A stretch of DNA of 64,000 nucleotides from a bacterium (GCA_028716385.1 JAQUPX010000002.1:62001-126000); one strand, 5' to 3'. Shown: positions 44,489 to 53,650, counted from the first letter of the stretch. A program made the numbers and translations. The notes: generated by a model not told the origin, from the sequence alone.

Positions 44489-46059
44489 AAACCTCTTTTA
44501 CGAACCAATTCAAATGGGTTGTCTTTTTTAGACTAATTACCGTTTCGGTCATAGGCGGCCTGGCTATTTTTTTTCGTAAAAAAGCCCTTGACTTCTCAGT
44601 CGGCCCACTCTGGATAATTATCGGGCTTTCTTATCTCCTTACGTTCCTTCACTGGATATTCCTTAAAAAAGAAAAAAGTGCCCCTTTTATACTGTGGAGC
44701 AGTGTAATTATGGATGTTTTCATAGTTACTGCAATGATTCACTACACTGGTGGCATAGAAAGCGGGTTCACTTTCTTATACTCTCTTCCGATTATTGCTG
44801 CAAGTATGTTTTTTTTCTTAAAAGGTGGGACTGTCATTGCCACACTTTGCTCTGCAGCTTATGGAGGATTGCTTTTAATGGAATTCAACAGAGCGCTTAA
44901 CAGCGTCTTACTTTCGTCTCTAACGCACGACCCGGATGCATTATACCTGGATTTCTATGTCAAAACTATATTCTTTTACCTTTTGGCCGCTACTTCCGGT
45001 TATCTCGGCGAGAGATTCAGGCAAAAAAGTGAAGCTCTTGAACAGGTAAAACTGGATACCGATACAATACTCCATAGCATATATTCGGGGCTTATTGCAA
45101 TAGATTACGAGGGTAATTTGCTTTATAAAAATAGTAAAGTAGATAAAATAATTGGGTTTACCATAAAAAAGAATATAAAAGAAATCACCGAACTTAAAGA
45201 CTGGAGTCACAAAATATTAACCGGCGAAATATCCCGGGGATTTCAGGAAATTACGTTGAACTTCAAAATACTCGGTATAAATATATACCCCCTGCAAACC
45301 ACGGGAGGGCGTAAAAGAGGTATATTACTTATTATCCAGGACATTACCGAAACCAAGCTGACTGAAGAATTAGCCACAATTGGAAGATTTTCGGCAAACC
45401 TTGCTCACGAAGTCCGCAACCCCATATCTGCAATATTAGGTCCGTGTGAGTTACTGAAAGAAGATAAACTTAACGAACAGGAAAAACAAAAATTGGTAAC
45501 TATCATTTCAGAACAATCCCAGCGACTTAATGACATAGTAACTAACTTTCTTGCTTTTGCAAAACCTATTAATGTAACTTACAAGTTGTCTGAAATCGGT
45601 AGTTTAATAAAAGAAACAATTCGGTTGATAGGTTTTTCCTCTATTGAACTCAAGCAGAAAAAAGAAATATGGGTTACCATTGACCCGGAACAAATGAAAA
45701 TCGTGTTTTCAAACCTTATTCTTAACGCTATTGATGCAATTAACTCAAACGATAAACCTACCCAAAAAATTGAAATAGAAGTCCTCTCAAGCGGGGATGC
45801 TTATTCTTTATTCGGGGAACAAAAGGTTGTTTCTAAAGAAGAAGTAGTTATAAACTTTAGGGACAATGGAATAGGGTTACCCGAAGACCAGTTAAAAAGA
45901 ATTTTTACTCCTTTTTACACGACAAAACCCGCAGGTGTAGGACTTGGACTGTCAATCGTATCAAGGATAATAGAAAACCACAAAGGGAAAATAGAACTCA
46001 AAAGTAAACTAAACGAAGGCACAGTTTTCTCCGTTACTCTCCCTCTCCCCTCTGCTTAA
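44485..46059 (+). CDS. pilS: PilS-like membrane sensor histidine kinase
   Basis: A 524-residue kinase. Six transmembrane helices (about residues 10-170) are followed by a short PAS-like domain, then HisKA with the phosphorylated His in FSANLAHEVRNPISAILGP. The HATPase domain shows N box NLILNAIDAI, G1 DNGIGLPEDQ, F box IFTPFYTTKPAGVGLGLSIV. The six-helix input plus NtrB-type kinase is the PilS arrangement that senses pilin levels in the membrane. It starts with GTG overlapping pilC by 4 bases. Confidence 0.87.
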   Translation: MKTSFTNQFKWVVFFRLITVSVIGGLAIFFRKKALDFSVGPLWIIIGLSYLLTFLHWIFLKKEKSAPFILWSSVIMDVFIVTAMIHYTGGIESGFTFLYSLPIIAASMFFFLKGGTVIATLCSAAYGGLLLMEFNRALNSVLLSSLTHDPDALYLDFYVKTIFFYLLAATSGYLGERFRQKSEALEQVKLDTDTILHSIYSGLIAIDYEGNLLYKNSKVDKIIGFTIKKNIKEITELKDWSHKILTGEISRGFQEITLNFKILGINIYPLQTTGGRKRGILLIIQDITETKLTEELATIGRFSANLAHEVRNPISAILGPCELLKEDKLNEQEKQKLVTIISEQSQRLNDIVTNFLAFAKPINVTYKLSEIGSLIKETIRLIGFSSIELKQKKEIWVTIDPEQMKIVFSNLILNAIDAINSNDKPTQKIEIEVLSSGDAYSLFGEQKVVSKEEVVINFRDNGIGLPEDQLKRIFTPFYTTKPAGVGLGLSIVSRIIENHKGKIELKSKLNEGTVFSVTLPLPSA

Positions 46060-46140
46060 CTTTCTTTGCTTTCGCTACTAAACTTACCCTACTATTTTTT
46101 CTCTGCGCACTCTGTTTTTTCTCTCTGTGTTCTCTGCGTT

Positions 46141-46191
46141 CTTGGAGTTTGCGACATAGGAGCATTACTCTAAGTTATCCTGCTTTGCTGG
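46141..46191. repeat. structured spacer repeat, copy A
   Basis: A 51-base unit beginning CTTGGAGTTTG with internal arms (CTTGGA...TCTAAG imperfect; CCTGC...GCTGG imperfect). It aligns over its length with the copy at 53860-53911. It sits in the 229-base gap between pilS and pilR, which also holds degenerate 'TCTCTGCG' repeats and CTCTGCGGTGAAAATT (46193-46208), matched at 52620-52635. Confidence 0.55.
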
Positions 46192-46288
46192 GCTCTGCGG
46201 TGAAAATTCTCTTAGCTATTTTAATCGTTACCCTATTCTCTATAATTTAATTGACAACCTCCTATTTTCCTGTTAACTGTGAACTAAT

Positions 46289-47731
46289 ATGTCACGCATT
46301 CTTGTTATAGATGACGATAAAGGAGTATGCGATTTTTTTGAGTTATTCCTTAATAAAGAAGGTCACGAAGTCAAAACCATCCAATTACCCTCACTCGCAA
46401 TGTCTGCCCTGCAAAGCTGGACACCCGAAATAGTTTTTCTTGACCAGCGAATGCCGGAAATGGATGGCTTAACATTACTTCCAGACATAAAAAAAGCATC
46501 CCCATCTACCATTGTCATTTTTATTACCGCATTTGCTTCCGTTGAATCAGCTGTAGATGCCATACGAAAAGGTGCTTTTGACTATATTACCAAACCATTC
46601 AAAATTGATGAAATAAGACTTGTTTTGAAAAGAGCCATCGAAACTTATACACTCCGAGAAGAAAATATTACCCTCAAAAAAACTTTAGAACAAGTAACTT
46701 CTTATTCACTAATCGGAGAATCAAAAATCTTTATGGATATCCTCGAACTTGTTCATAAAGTAGCCAATACGGATTCAACTATCCTTCTGTCCGGGGAATC
46801 CGGTACAGGCAAAGAACTTATCGCAAGAGAAATTCATAATGTATCTTTAAGAAAGAACAATCCTTTTATTCCTATAAATTGCGGAGCATTATCGGAAAGT
46901 CTCCTTGAATCAGAACTTTTTGGTTATGTAAAAGGCGCTTTTACAGGTGCCGTAAAAGACAAAATCGGACTATTTCAGGCAAGCGATAAAGGAACGTTGT
47001 TTTTAGATGAAATTACATCTGCAACTCCTAAAATCCAGGTCGAATTGCTTCGAGTTATAGAATCCAAAGAAGTCACACGCGTGGGTTCTACCGGAACTAT
47101 TCCGGTAGATGTAAGATTGATTCTTGCTACAAACCAGAAATTGGAACAGCTCGTCAAAGAAGGTAAATTCCGTGAAGATTTGTATTACAGGATAAATGTA
47201 ATACCTGTGAACCTTCCATCTTTAAGGGAACGCAAAGAAGACATCCCCTTACTGGTAGAGTATTTTCTAAATAAATATTCTACCAAACATAGACTCGGCG
47301 TCAAAAAGATGCACTCCGATACAATGAAATTGCTGGATAATTATAACTGGCCCGGCAATATAAGAGAACTGGAAAATGTAATAGAAAGAGCCGTAATTCT
47401 GGAAAAATCCGACATAATACTGCCCGATAGCCTGCCCGATAAAATAAAACAAACAACTATGATAGCCCAAACACTATCTTCTAATTACCGTCCGTCTTCC
47501 GAAAAGTATGTTCAGGAAGATTTGCATAAAACAGAAGGCTTTATCTCCAAAGAACAGCAAATACTTGATTACCTGAAAGAGAATTCAAAGATTACTAGTA
47601 ACACCTGTAGTGAAATGCTTAAAGTATCACCCCGTATGGCGCGAAACTATCTGCAGGGGCTTCTTGATAAAAAACTAATTCTCCAGCAAGGCACAGCAAA
47701 GAAGAACACTTACTACACTCTCGCATCATAA
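46289..47731 (+). CDS. pilR: PilR/NtrC-like sigma-54 response regulator with winged-helix C-terminus
   Basis: A 480-residue regulator. The receiver domain has the phospho-Asp at 52 (VFLDQRMPEMDG) and the acidic pocket IDDD. The AAA+ domain has GESGTGKELIAREIH (Walker A), the sigma-54-contacting GAFTGA loop (GYVKGAFTGAVKD), GTLFLDE (Walker B) and NWPGNIRELENVIERAV. Instead of the usual Fis-type helix-turn-helix, the last 70 residues (QQILDYLKENSKITSNTCSEML, SPRMARNYLQGLLDKKLI, KKNTYYTL) look like a winged-helix domain. Partner of the preceding kinase by position; separated from it by 229 bases with its own TTGACA at 46251. Confidence 0.88.
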   Translation: MSRILVIDDDKGVCDFFELFLNKEGHEVKTIQLPSLAMSALQSWTPEIVFLDQRMPEMDGLTLLPDIKKASPSTIVIFITAFASVESAVDAIRKGAFDYITKPFKIDEIRLVLKRAIETYTLREENITLKKTLEQVTSYSLIGESKIFMDILELVHKVANTDSTILLSGESGTGKELIAREIHNVSLRKNNPFIPINCGALSESLLESELFGYVKGAFTGAVKDKIGLFQASDKGTLFLDEITSATPKIQVELLRVIESKEVTRVGSTGTIPVDVRLILATNQKLEQLVKEGKFREDLYYRINVIPVNLPSLRERKEDIPLLVEYFLNKYSTKHRLGVKKMHSDTMKLLDNYNWPGNIRELENVIERAVILEKSDIILPDSLPDKIKQTTMIAQTLSSNYRPSSEKYVQEDLHKTEGFISKEQQILDYLKENSKITSNTCSEMLKVSPRMARNYLQGLLDKKLILQQGTAKKNTYYTLAS

Positions 47732-47792
47732 TTAACACCCCTTTCTGCCTTTGAAACATTCTATCCTATTTAACCTATCCCTTTTTTTGTAG

Positions 47793-47810
47793 GGACATGT
47801 GGATATGTCC
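47793..47810. repeat. small spacer palindrome
   Basis: GGACAT-gtggat-ATGTCC: a 6-bp perfect stem in the spacer between pilR and the DUF3795 gene, preceded by TTTTTTTGTA. On the minus strand a T run does not follow, so it is not a convincing terminator for either side. It looks like another of the palindromic units in this region. Confidence 0.4.
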
Positions 47811-47945
47811 TGATATAATTCCTATGCCTGTTCCAAATTGGATAGATAGAAGCGTTCATACCTATTTATCTTATTGATTATTTTTTGAAGGAATGATTCG
47901 AAAAATTTCTTGCAAAAACAGAAAATAAATATATTCATATCAAAT

Positions 47946-48395
47946 ATGAAAAAAGAACTTATAGCTCCCTGCGGGATGAATTGCGCTGTTTGTAGCGCTT
48001 ACCTTGCCTTAAAATACGACCTCAAAAGCATAGGAATAATGAGGTCTTATTGTGAAGGATGCCGTCCCCGGGGTAAAAAATGCGCTTTTGTTTTCAAAAA
48101 ATGTAAATTGCTTATGCATAACAAAATACAGTTTTGTTACGAGTGCCCGGATTTCCCTTGCAAAAGCCTAAAACACCTTGATAAAAGGTACCGGACTTTT
48201 TACAGGACAAGCTTTATAGAGAACCTTGAACTCATAAAAAAGAAAGGGATAATGGAATTTCTAAAAACACAACAGAAAAAATGGCAGTGCCCGAAATGCG
48301 GAGAACTAATTTGCTGCCATAATGGACTATGCTTTAATTGCGATTTGGAGAAATTAAAAGACAAGAAAAAACACCGATACAGGTGGGAAGATTAA
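47946..48395 (+). CDS. DUF3795-type Cys-rich protein
   Basis: A 149-residue protein beginning MKKELIAPCGMNCAVCSAYLA, the signature of DUF3795, with further Cys sets YCEGCRPRGKKCAF, FCYECPDFPCKSL and CPKCGELICCHNGLCFNC. The 12-plus cysteines suggest zinc or Fe-S binding. The family is widespread in anaerobes but has no established function. The start at 47946 matches the family N-terminus; the longer frame to 47910 is less likely. A TTGCAA (47910-47915) might serve as -35. Confidence 0.85.
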   Translation: MKKELIAPCGMNCAVCSAYLALKYDLKSIGIMRSYCEGCRPRGKKCAFVFKKCKLLMHNKIQFCYECPDFPCKSLKHLDKRYRTFYRTSFIENLELIKKKGIMEFLKTQQKKWQCPKCGELICCHNGLCFNCDLEKLKDKKKHRYRWED

Positions 48396-48507
48396 AGTTT
48401 TGTAGGCACAAATTCAATTTGTGCTTTGGTTTGATTTTTCTTTTCCATTTGAATCTGCGAAATCTGCGTCCAAAATTTTCTATTTTATAATGAAAAACAA
48501 AAAATCA

Positions 48508-48535
48508 TTGACAGTATCGCCATATTAAGGATAAT
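48508..48535 (+). promoter_or_regulatory. promoter of the DUF502 gene, probably leaderless
   Basis: -35 TTGACA (48508-48513), 16-nt spacer, -10 GATAAT (48530-48535), then 9 bases to the ATG at 48545. No Shine-Dalgarno. Confidence 0.6.
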
Positions 48536-48544
48536 TAACTCATT

Positions 48545-49168
48545 ATGAATATTAAAAAGAATATCTTTGCAGGATTAATGGCTTTGTTCCCGATAGGACT
48601 TACTGCTTTTGTTATATGGTTTGTAGTTAATAACTTCGGCGGAATATTTAAGATAATCTTTCAAAAAATTCCAATATTCTCGACCTTACCGCCTTTTGTC
48701 CATTCATTGCTTGGATTTATAACTTTAGTAATCCTCGTTTATATCATAGGTCTTATAACACGAAACTTTATAGGGAAAAAACTTCTTAGTACTGCGGAAA
48801 AAGTTATTACAAAAATTCCCGTTATCCAATCAATTTATAATGCAGGCCGTAAATTAACCGATGGAGTTTTTGTAGATAAATCCGCTTTTAAAAGTGTAGT
48901 CTTTGTTGAATTTCCACGCAAAGGTATGTACGCTATTGGCTTTAAGACAAGCAAAGAAGACTTCAAAATTGGTGACAGCCCCGATAACGTCAGCGTTTAT
49001 GTCCCTATTCCGAATGGATTTTATCTTGCAGCCAATAAATCTGACCTGATTGAAACTTCTCTGTCCGTAGATACAGCCTTACAAATAATCATTTCAGGCG
49101 GGATAATATCCCCTACAGGACAAATAGCTAAAGAAAATCCTCCCGAGAATACATCTTCTAAACCCTAA
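48545..49168 (+). CDS. DUF502-family membrane protein
   Basis: A 207-residue protein with two transmembrane helices (about residues 8-32 and 55-78: GLMALFPIGLTAFVIWFVV; LLGFITLVILVYIIGLI), followed by a soluble domain with the DUF502 signatures KIPVIQSIYNAGRKLTD, VVFVEFPRKGMYAIGF, and VYVPIPNGFYLAAN...ALQIIISGGIISP. These proteins are broadly conserved; function not established. Stands alone on the plus strand. Confidence 0.88.
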   Translation: MNIKKNIFAGLMALFPIGLTAFVIWFVVNNFGGIFKIIFQKIPIFSTLPPFVHSLLGFITLVILVYIIGLITRNFIGKKLLSTAEKVITKIPVIQSIYNAGRKLTDGVFVDKSAFKSVVFVEFPRKGMYAIGFKTSKEDFKIGDSPDNVSVYVPIPNGFYLAANKSDLIETSLSVDTALQIIISGGIISPTGQIAKENPPENTSSKP

Positions 49169-49265
49169 AAAAATTCTGTTTTCAAAATCTGCGGCTATCT
49201 ATAATCTTCTTTTATTTGTTTTTTTATATGCATTTATCCGTGTAAATCTGTGCAAAAGGAGTTTA

Positions 49266-49306
49266 CCCCGCTGTGTCGAAGATCTGCCGTAGGAGGAGCG
49301 GGGTGG
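49266..49306. repeat. CCCCGCT hairpin spacer repeat
   Basis: CCCCGCT (49266-49272) pairs with AGCGGGG (49297-49303) across a 24-base loop. The block CCGTAGGAGGAGCGGGGTGG (49287-49306) matches 52506-52525 at 18 of 20 positions. It is GC-rich against an AT-rich background and lies beyond the end of the patatin gene. Confidence 0.5.
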
Positions 49307-49341
49307 CTAATTATTTTTTGGATATCTGTTCCGGGGTACCG

Positions 49342-52300
49342 TCAAAACCCGTAAAACGTCACCGATACAAATGGTTCTGAAAGTTTATTATTCTTAAAAA
49401 GAAGCCCTGCCCCGGCGTTAAAATAACTTGTATCCAGATGCAAACCTACAACCGAACTTTGTTTCGAGAATGTATGTTCATTAAATGAAAAAGCTCTCCA
49501 TCCTTCTAACACATAATAAGATGTTTCAAAATGGACTTTTGCTTGCACTCCCAATAAAGATATATTCAGAAAAGTAAACCGCGCTGAACCCCCTGTCATA
49601 AACATTATTCTTTCCGTAAGCTCATTTCTGCTGTATCCCGGGAAATATTCGGAATCGAATAATTTCAACTGGTGACTTCCGGCAATATTAAGTCCCCCAA
49701 AATTATACCGTTCATAATCAGGTGTGTTTTCGGAATATTCCGTTGCTATAACCTGCCCAAGGAAAGTAAATTTTTTCATAGGCCGCCAGGGGCAGACCCC
49801 CATCATATTCACTCTGGTATGTAAAAAAGACTTGCCGTCTGATAAAAAATCTTTCCATTTCTTCAAATCCCCGTAAATTTTAAAATCAACGCTTCCTTTG
49901 CACCCGTATTCAGGAAAAATAATCCTGTCAAGGTTATCCCATTCAAATTCAACAGTTCCTTTCGTTTTCCATTCAAAAACCCTTTCCTCATATTTCCCGG
50001 CTTCTTCTATCCCGGGAGTAAGAATAAAATGTTTTCTGTACTGAATCGGCATTTCTATTTGCGCTCCTAACGTATGAAAACTATTCTCATACGAAGAATC
50101 AAATATCTCACCCCAGTATAAGTTTGCCTGGGGGAGGAACGAACGGCAAGCTTGGATACCTAAATTTAATTGTTTTCCCATAAGAAGTTCTTCCGCTTGT
50201 TTTAAAGGATAATTAGAAGTCCAATTCAGATAAGGGGACCACTCTCCATATCCAAAGAATTTACTCCTTTTGGTTACTACCTCTGCAAAAAAAGTCGTTC
50301 CTTCATCATTCCAGAAAGTAAGAACGGGAATCCGCACAGTAGAAGTACTTCTTCTCTCTGCCGTTACAAATAAAGAATCTCCCCTGACGCCTTCAACCGC
50401 AATCGTTTTGAGAGAGAGAGTTTTATAGGCGGATGAAGTTACGCCTAGAACGTTTGATGGGTTTATCACTTCCAGCGAGTCAAACTCCTTTCTCAAAGCA
50501 TCCCTTGCTTCAGGATTTCTGCAGGATATTATTATCCCCTTGAGATGAACGCCTTTCCCTATATAAACAAATACCGTATCCTTTTCCGGTGAACGTACGA
50601 AATTAACACTGTCAACCCTCAAACCAACAGTTCCATTATTTACCGAACTTCTTTCCACTAAATCTTTTATTTCATAAAAATTAATGCTCTTCTTTTTGTC
50701 ATAAATTGTGTCTGTAAGTATCTTCTCTATTACTGAATTGTGAGGAAATTCAGGCACTAGCTTAACGGTAACTCTATTCACCTCAGGCAAACAGTTTCTC
50801 TTTCCTTCAAGATAAAAAACTATTTTACAATATTGGATGGAATCCTTGATTGCTTCTGCCGAATCGTATTCCATTTTTGCGGTAATTTTCCCAAAGTCTC
50901 CGAGTTTATACATCCTTGCCATTGCATCACAAATATCGTTCTTTTCTATATAACTTCCTTTCCTTAATCTAATCGCTTTGAGAAGCTTCTTTTTCTTTCC
51001 CTCTCCCCCATTTAATTCAATAGAAGAAAGACAATAAATGTCGTTCTTAGACAGCCCTTCTTTTGTACATATATCCTCTTTTATGTGTTTAATTTGTTTT
51101 CCTGCCGTATTATATCCTGCCTCTACCATTTTATTTATTTTTTCCGAAGAGAAGTCAAACCCTCCTTCCACGTCTAAATCAATTTTGGCATCGGCGTTAT
51201 TCCAACTGCTTTGCAGATAGTAATCTCGTGAAATATAGAAAACCTTAAATGCTATATCTACCATAGAAAAACCCGAAACTTCCTTATTGATTTCTTTTTT
51301 CCCTATTTTATAAGGATACACAGCTATAATGTAATCAAAAGACTTATCCCCATTTTTTATGGTATTTTTTGGCGCTCTGATAGAATCAAAAGGTATAAAA
51401 GCATCTACCGGAAGGTCATCAAGGACTCCTCCGTCTATATAAAGTTTATCCCCGATTTTCATTGGTTCAAATACCATTGGATATGACCCGCTGGCACGGG
51501 CTGCCGTGGAAACTGTTCCCTTTCGCATTAACTCTATATTCCCGTCTTTTACGTTCATTAACAATGCCCCGAAAGGAATATCCAGATTGTCAAAATCAAA
51601 CCCTGCTCTATAATCGGCAGCCAGAGATAACCCTCCAAATTTGTCCGTTAATTTTTGAGCCGTCCTGAACCCTGATATCTGGTTAAACCATTTATCGGGA
51701 CGCGACCATCTTATGTCTAAATTTACTCTTGGTTCTTTAGGTTCTTCTTTTAATCTTTCCCACAATGGAAAACTCTCTCTTGACAGCTGGTCTGAAAACA
51801 AATCATCCCAGTTTATGGTTCTGGTAATTCGTTCAATGGAATCAGGCGAATACCCGCAGGAATAAAGTCCCCCGATAATCGCTCCTATGCTTGTGCCGGT
51901 AATTCCGTTTATAGGTATGTTATTCTCCTCCAGTATCTTCAATACCCCAATATGCGCCATTCCTCTAATCAATCCTCCTCCCAAAACCAACCCAACTTTA
52001 ATGTTTTGGTGCAAGTCGGGAATATCTTCCCATTTGGCGCTTGTTTTTGTAGATTCTTCCGCCCATACTGGACTTTCGGTAGGAATTTGTTGTTCCCAGA
52101 TACAAGAAGAATCCGATAAATTCTTATAAAATTTTAACCTGAAATAACAGGGCAACTCATTTCTTATATCTTCCATTGCCTTATTATTCGTTTGTTTGTC
52201 ATTCCCGCGAAAGTCAAAGACCTCGCTGTGGCGGTGGCGGGAATCCATCTTATCTGTTTCTGATCCCCTGATTCCCTTCCCACTGATATCCTGATCTACT

Positions 52301-52398
52301 GCCTGCCTGCCGTTAGGCACGGATATACTCCCGTCTGCAAACAACGGCATTCCCAAAAATAGCACACATCCTACATAAAAATATGTTTTACAGTTCAT
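49342..52398 (-). CDS. patatin-like phospholipase with POTRA-like region and Omp85-type barrel
   Basis: A 1018-residue protein. Signal peptide at residues 1-22. The patatin domain (about 135-400) has the oxyanion loop GLVLGGGLIRGMAHIG (GGG 140-142), the nucleophile Ser170 in GTSIG and the dyad Asp322 in YIDGGVLDDLP. A POTRA-like middle follows (about 455-690). The remaining 330 residues are beta-rich with the D15-type ending (FETSYYVLEG..., LLFKNNKLSEPFVSVTFYGF, terminal aromatic). This matches type Vd (PlpD-like) or barrel-anchored patatins, where the lipase is moved outside or faces the periplasm. Residues about 30-70, between the signal and the lipase domain, are encoded by palindromic repeats. 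Own leaderless-type promoter. Confidence 0.9.
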   Translation of the reverse strand: MNCKTYFYVGCVLFLGMPLFADGSISVPNGRQAVDQDISGKGIRGSETDKMDSRHRHSEVFDFRGNDKQTNNKAMEDIRNELPCYFRLKFYKNLSDSSCIWEQQIPTESPVWAEESTKTSAKWEDIPDLHQNIKVGLVLGGGLIRGMAHIGVLKILEENNIPINGITGTSIGAIIGGLYSCGYSPDSIERITRTINWDDLFSDQLSRESFPLWERLKEEPKEPRVNLDIRWSRPDKWFNQISGFRTAQKLTDKFGGLSLAADYRAGFDFDNLDIPFGALLMNVKDGNIELMRKGTVSTAARASGSYPMVFEPMKIGDKLYIDGGVLDDLPVDAFIPFDSIRAPKNTIKNGDKSFDYIIAVYPYKIGKKEINKEVSGFSMVDIAFKVFYISRDYYLQSSWNNADAKIDLDVEGGFDFSSEKINKMVEAGYNTAGKQIKHIKEDICTKEGLSKNDIYCLSSIELNGGEGKKKKLLKAIRLRKGSYIEKNDICDAMARMYKLGDFGKITAKMEYDSAEAIKDSIQYCKIVFYLEGKRNCLPEVNRVTVKLVPEFPHNSVIEKILTDTIYDKKKSINFYEIKDLVERSSVNNGTVGLRVDSVNFVRSPEKDTVFVYIGKGVHLKGIIISCRNPEARDALRKEFDSLEVINPSNVLGVTSSAYKTLSLKTIAVEGVRGDSLFVTAERRSTSTVRIPVLTFWNDEGTTFFAEVVTKRSKFFGYGEWSPYLNWTSNYPLKQAEELLMGKQLNLGIQACRSFLPQANLYWGEIFDSSYENSFHTLGAQIEMPIQYRKHFILTPGIEEAGKYEERVFEWKTKGTVEFEWDNLDRIIFPEYGCKGSVDFKIYGDLKKWKDFLSDGKSFLHTRVNMMGVCPWRPMKKFTFLGQVIATEYSENTPDYERYNFGGLNIAGSHQLKLFDSEYFPGYSRNELTERIMFMTGGSARFTFLNISLLGVQAKVHFETSYYVLEGWRAFSFNEHTFSKQSSVVGLHLDTSYFNAGAGLLFKNNKLSEPFVSVTFYGF
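52195..52319 (-). repeat. palindromic repeats inside the patatin gene
   Basis: Two units lie in frame. In 52195-52256, ATTCCCGC (52201-52208) pairs with GCGGGAAT (52237-52244); its flanks TTTGTC/ATCCAT match the spacer unit at 55671-55700. At 52301-52319, GCCTGCCTGCCGTTAGGCA contains TGCCT/AGGCA. Between them the CTGAT-rich stretch resembles 53763-53808. Together they encode about residues 27-70 (including MDSRHRHSEVFDFRGND), which lack resemblance to patatins. Confidence 0.6.
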
Positions 52399-52407
52399 TG
52401 GTAAGTA

Positions 52408-52435
52408 ACTATATTTATAATTTGAATCTTTGCAA
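52408..52435 (-). promoter_or_regulatory. patatin gene promoter, probably leaderless
   Basis: Minus strand: -35 TTGCAA (52435-52430), 16-nt spacer, -10 TATAGT (52413-52408), then 9 bases to the ATG at 52398. No Shine-Dalgarno. Confidence 0.55.
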
Positions 52436-52465
52436 CTTAATAATTATGTTCTTTGCGTCTTAGCG

Positions 52466-52525
52466 TCGGTCTGCCTCAGGCGGATTACCCAGCTATTCTT
52501 ATCCACCGTAGGAGAATCGGGGTGG
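52466..52525. repeat. composite spacer repeat
   Basis: Contains TCTGCCTcAGGCGGA (related to the helicase-gene palindrome) and then CCGTAGGAGAATCGGGGTGG (52506-52525), which matches 49287-49306 at 18 of 20 bases. Further on, CTCTGCGGTGGAAATT (52620-52635) matches 46193-46208. The 241-base spacer appears to be built almost wholly from such units. Confidence 0.5.
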
Positions 52526-52639
52526 AAAAACTTCTTTTTATTGTCTGTCTTTTTCGTGTGTAAATCGTGTGAAATCTTGTGGTTACCTTTTTGTGCTTTT
52601 TGTCTTTTTACTTTGCGCTCTCTGCGGTGGAAATTTTAT

Positions 52640-53650
52640 CTATTTTTCGCTCTCTTTCAATATTTTCCCAATCTGCTCCGCCAGTTCAATAAGATTCTTC
52701 CCTATAAACCACTGCCCGTGAGCCTTGACCGAAACCCCAAAAGTATTATGTTTTTTCAACATTCCGGCTATTTCTTTCCCGATTTCCTCTGTCGCATAGG
52801 AGAACTTTGTTATAACGGGAATATATACGGATTTGAGTCTTATATCCGAATGCTCCGAAATCTCCGTCATCCGATCATTATGAATGTGTATAATGCTCTT
52901 GCATAACGGATTTTTATCTTTGTCCAGCGTAGAATGTATTACCCAATGTGGAGCTGATTCGGCAGAAGGCTTTATCAAAAAATCCCCGTAGTAATAATAT
53001 CTTTTATCCTTTGTTACAATGGGAGTTTCCGAAAACATACTTATTTTATCTTTTGAAGTGTTTGTAGCCGTGATTATCATAAAATTTCTATCTTTGCATT
53101 TATAGAATGAACTGATAACGATATGCGTCAGGGAAGTCGTAGCTTCCGCCTCAACTAACATTTTCGCGGATTTCTTTATTTCTGCCATTCTTTCAAACAG
53201 GGAATAAAGCTCTTCTTTGCTTAAAGATTCAGGTAAAACGCTTTTGTATTCTATCTCCGGAACTTTAATTTTTCCCGGCATTAAAGCAACTTTAGTTTCT
53301 ATGAGTCCCTTTTTCCCAAGACAATCCTTGTTCTCAATCATAAGTTCATTCTGATGCCCTTCAAATATATCTCTGACTGAAAGAAGAGTAATTTTTGGAT
53401 TCTTGAATTTATGATATATGTTTTGAACGGCAAAAAACAATTGTTTAGGAGGATTGGTTATACAAGCATCAATATATTCACATACCGTCATAGGTTTGGT
53501 TATGTAATGCCCGTACAGAATCCTGAATTTTCTGTCATCCCATCCCTTCTTTTCAAATTCGTTCAAACAAGTATGTATCTTCTTTCCCCATTCTTTATCC
53601 TGTTGTTGAATTATTATTTTATCTAAACTTTTAAGTATTTTTTCCTTCAT
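52640..53650 (-). CDS. class II aldolase/adducin-like protein
   Basis: A 336-residue protein without signal or membrane segment. The C-terminal part (SIIHIHNDRMTEISEHSD, then YATEEIGKEIAGMLKKHNTFGVSVKAHGQWFIGKNLIELAEQIGKIL) resembles the class II aldolase/adducin pattern, where H-x-H and a later His bind the metal. The N-terminal 130 residues (KEWGKKIHTCLNEFEKKGWDDRKFRILYG) are not recognised. A plausible sugar-phosphate or hydroxy-acid aldolase, but the assignment rests on partial motifs. GGAG Shine-Dalgarno present. No sugar-pathway gene is adjacent. Confidence 0.5.
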   Translation of the reverse strand: MKEKILKSLDKIIIQQQDKEWGKKIHTCLNEFEKKGWDDRKFRILYGHYITKPMTVCEYIDACITNPPKQLFFAVQNIYHKFKNPKITLLSVRDIFEGHQNELMIENKDCLGKKGLIETKVALMPGKIKVPEIEYKSVLPESLSKEELYSLFERMAEIKKSAKMLVEAEATTSLTHIVISSFYKCKDRNFMIITATNTSKDKISMFSETPIVTKDKRYYYYGDFLIKPSAESAPHWVIHSTLDKDKNPLCKSIIHIHNDRMTEISEHSDIRLKSVYIPVITKFSYATEEIGKEIAGMLKKHNTFGVSVKAHGQWFIGKNLIELAEQIGKILKESEK

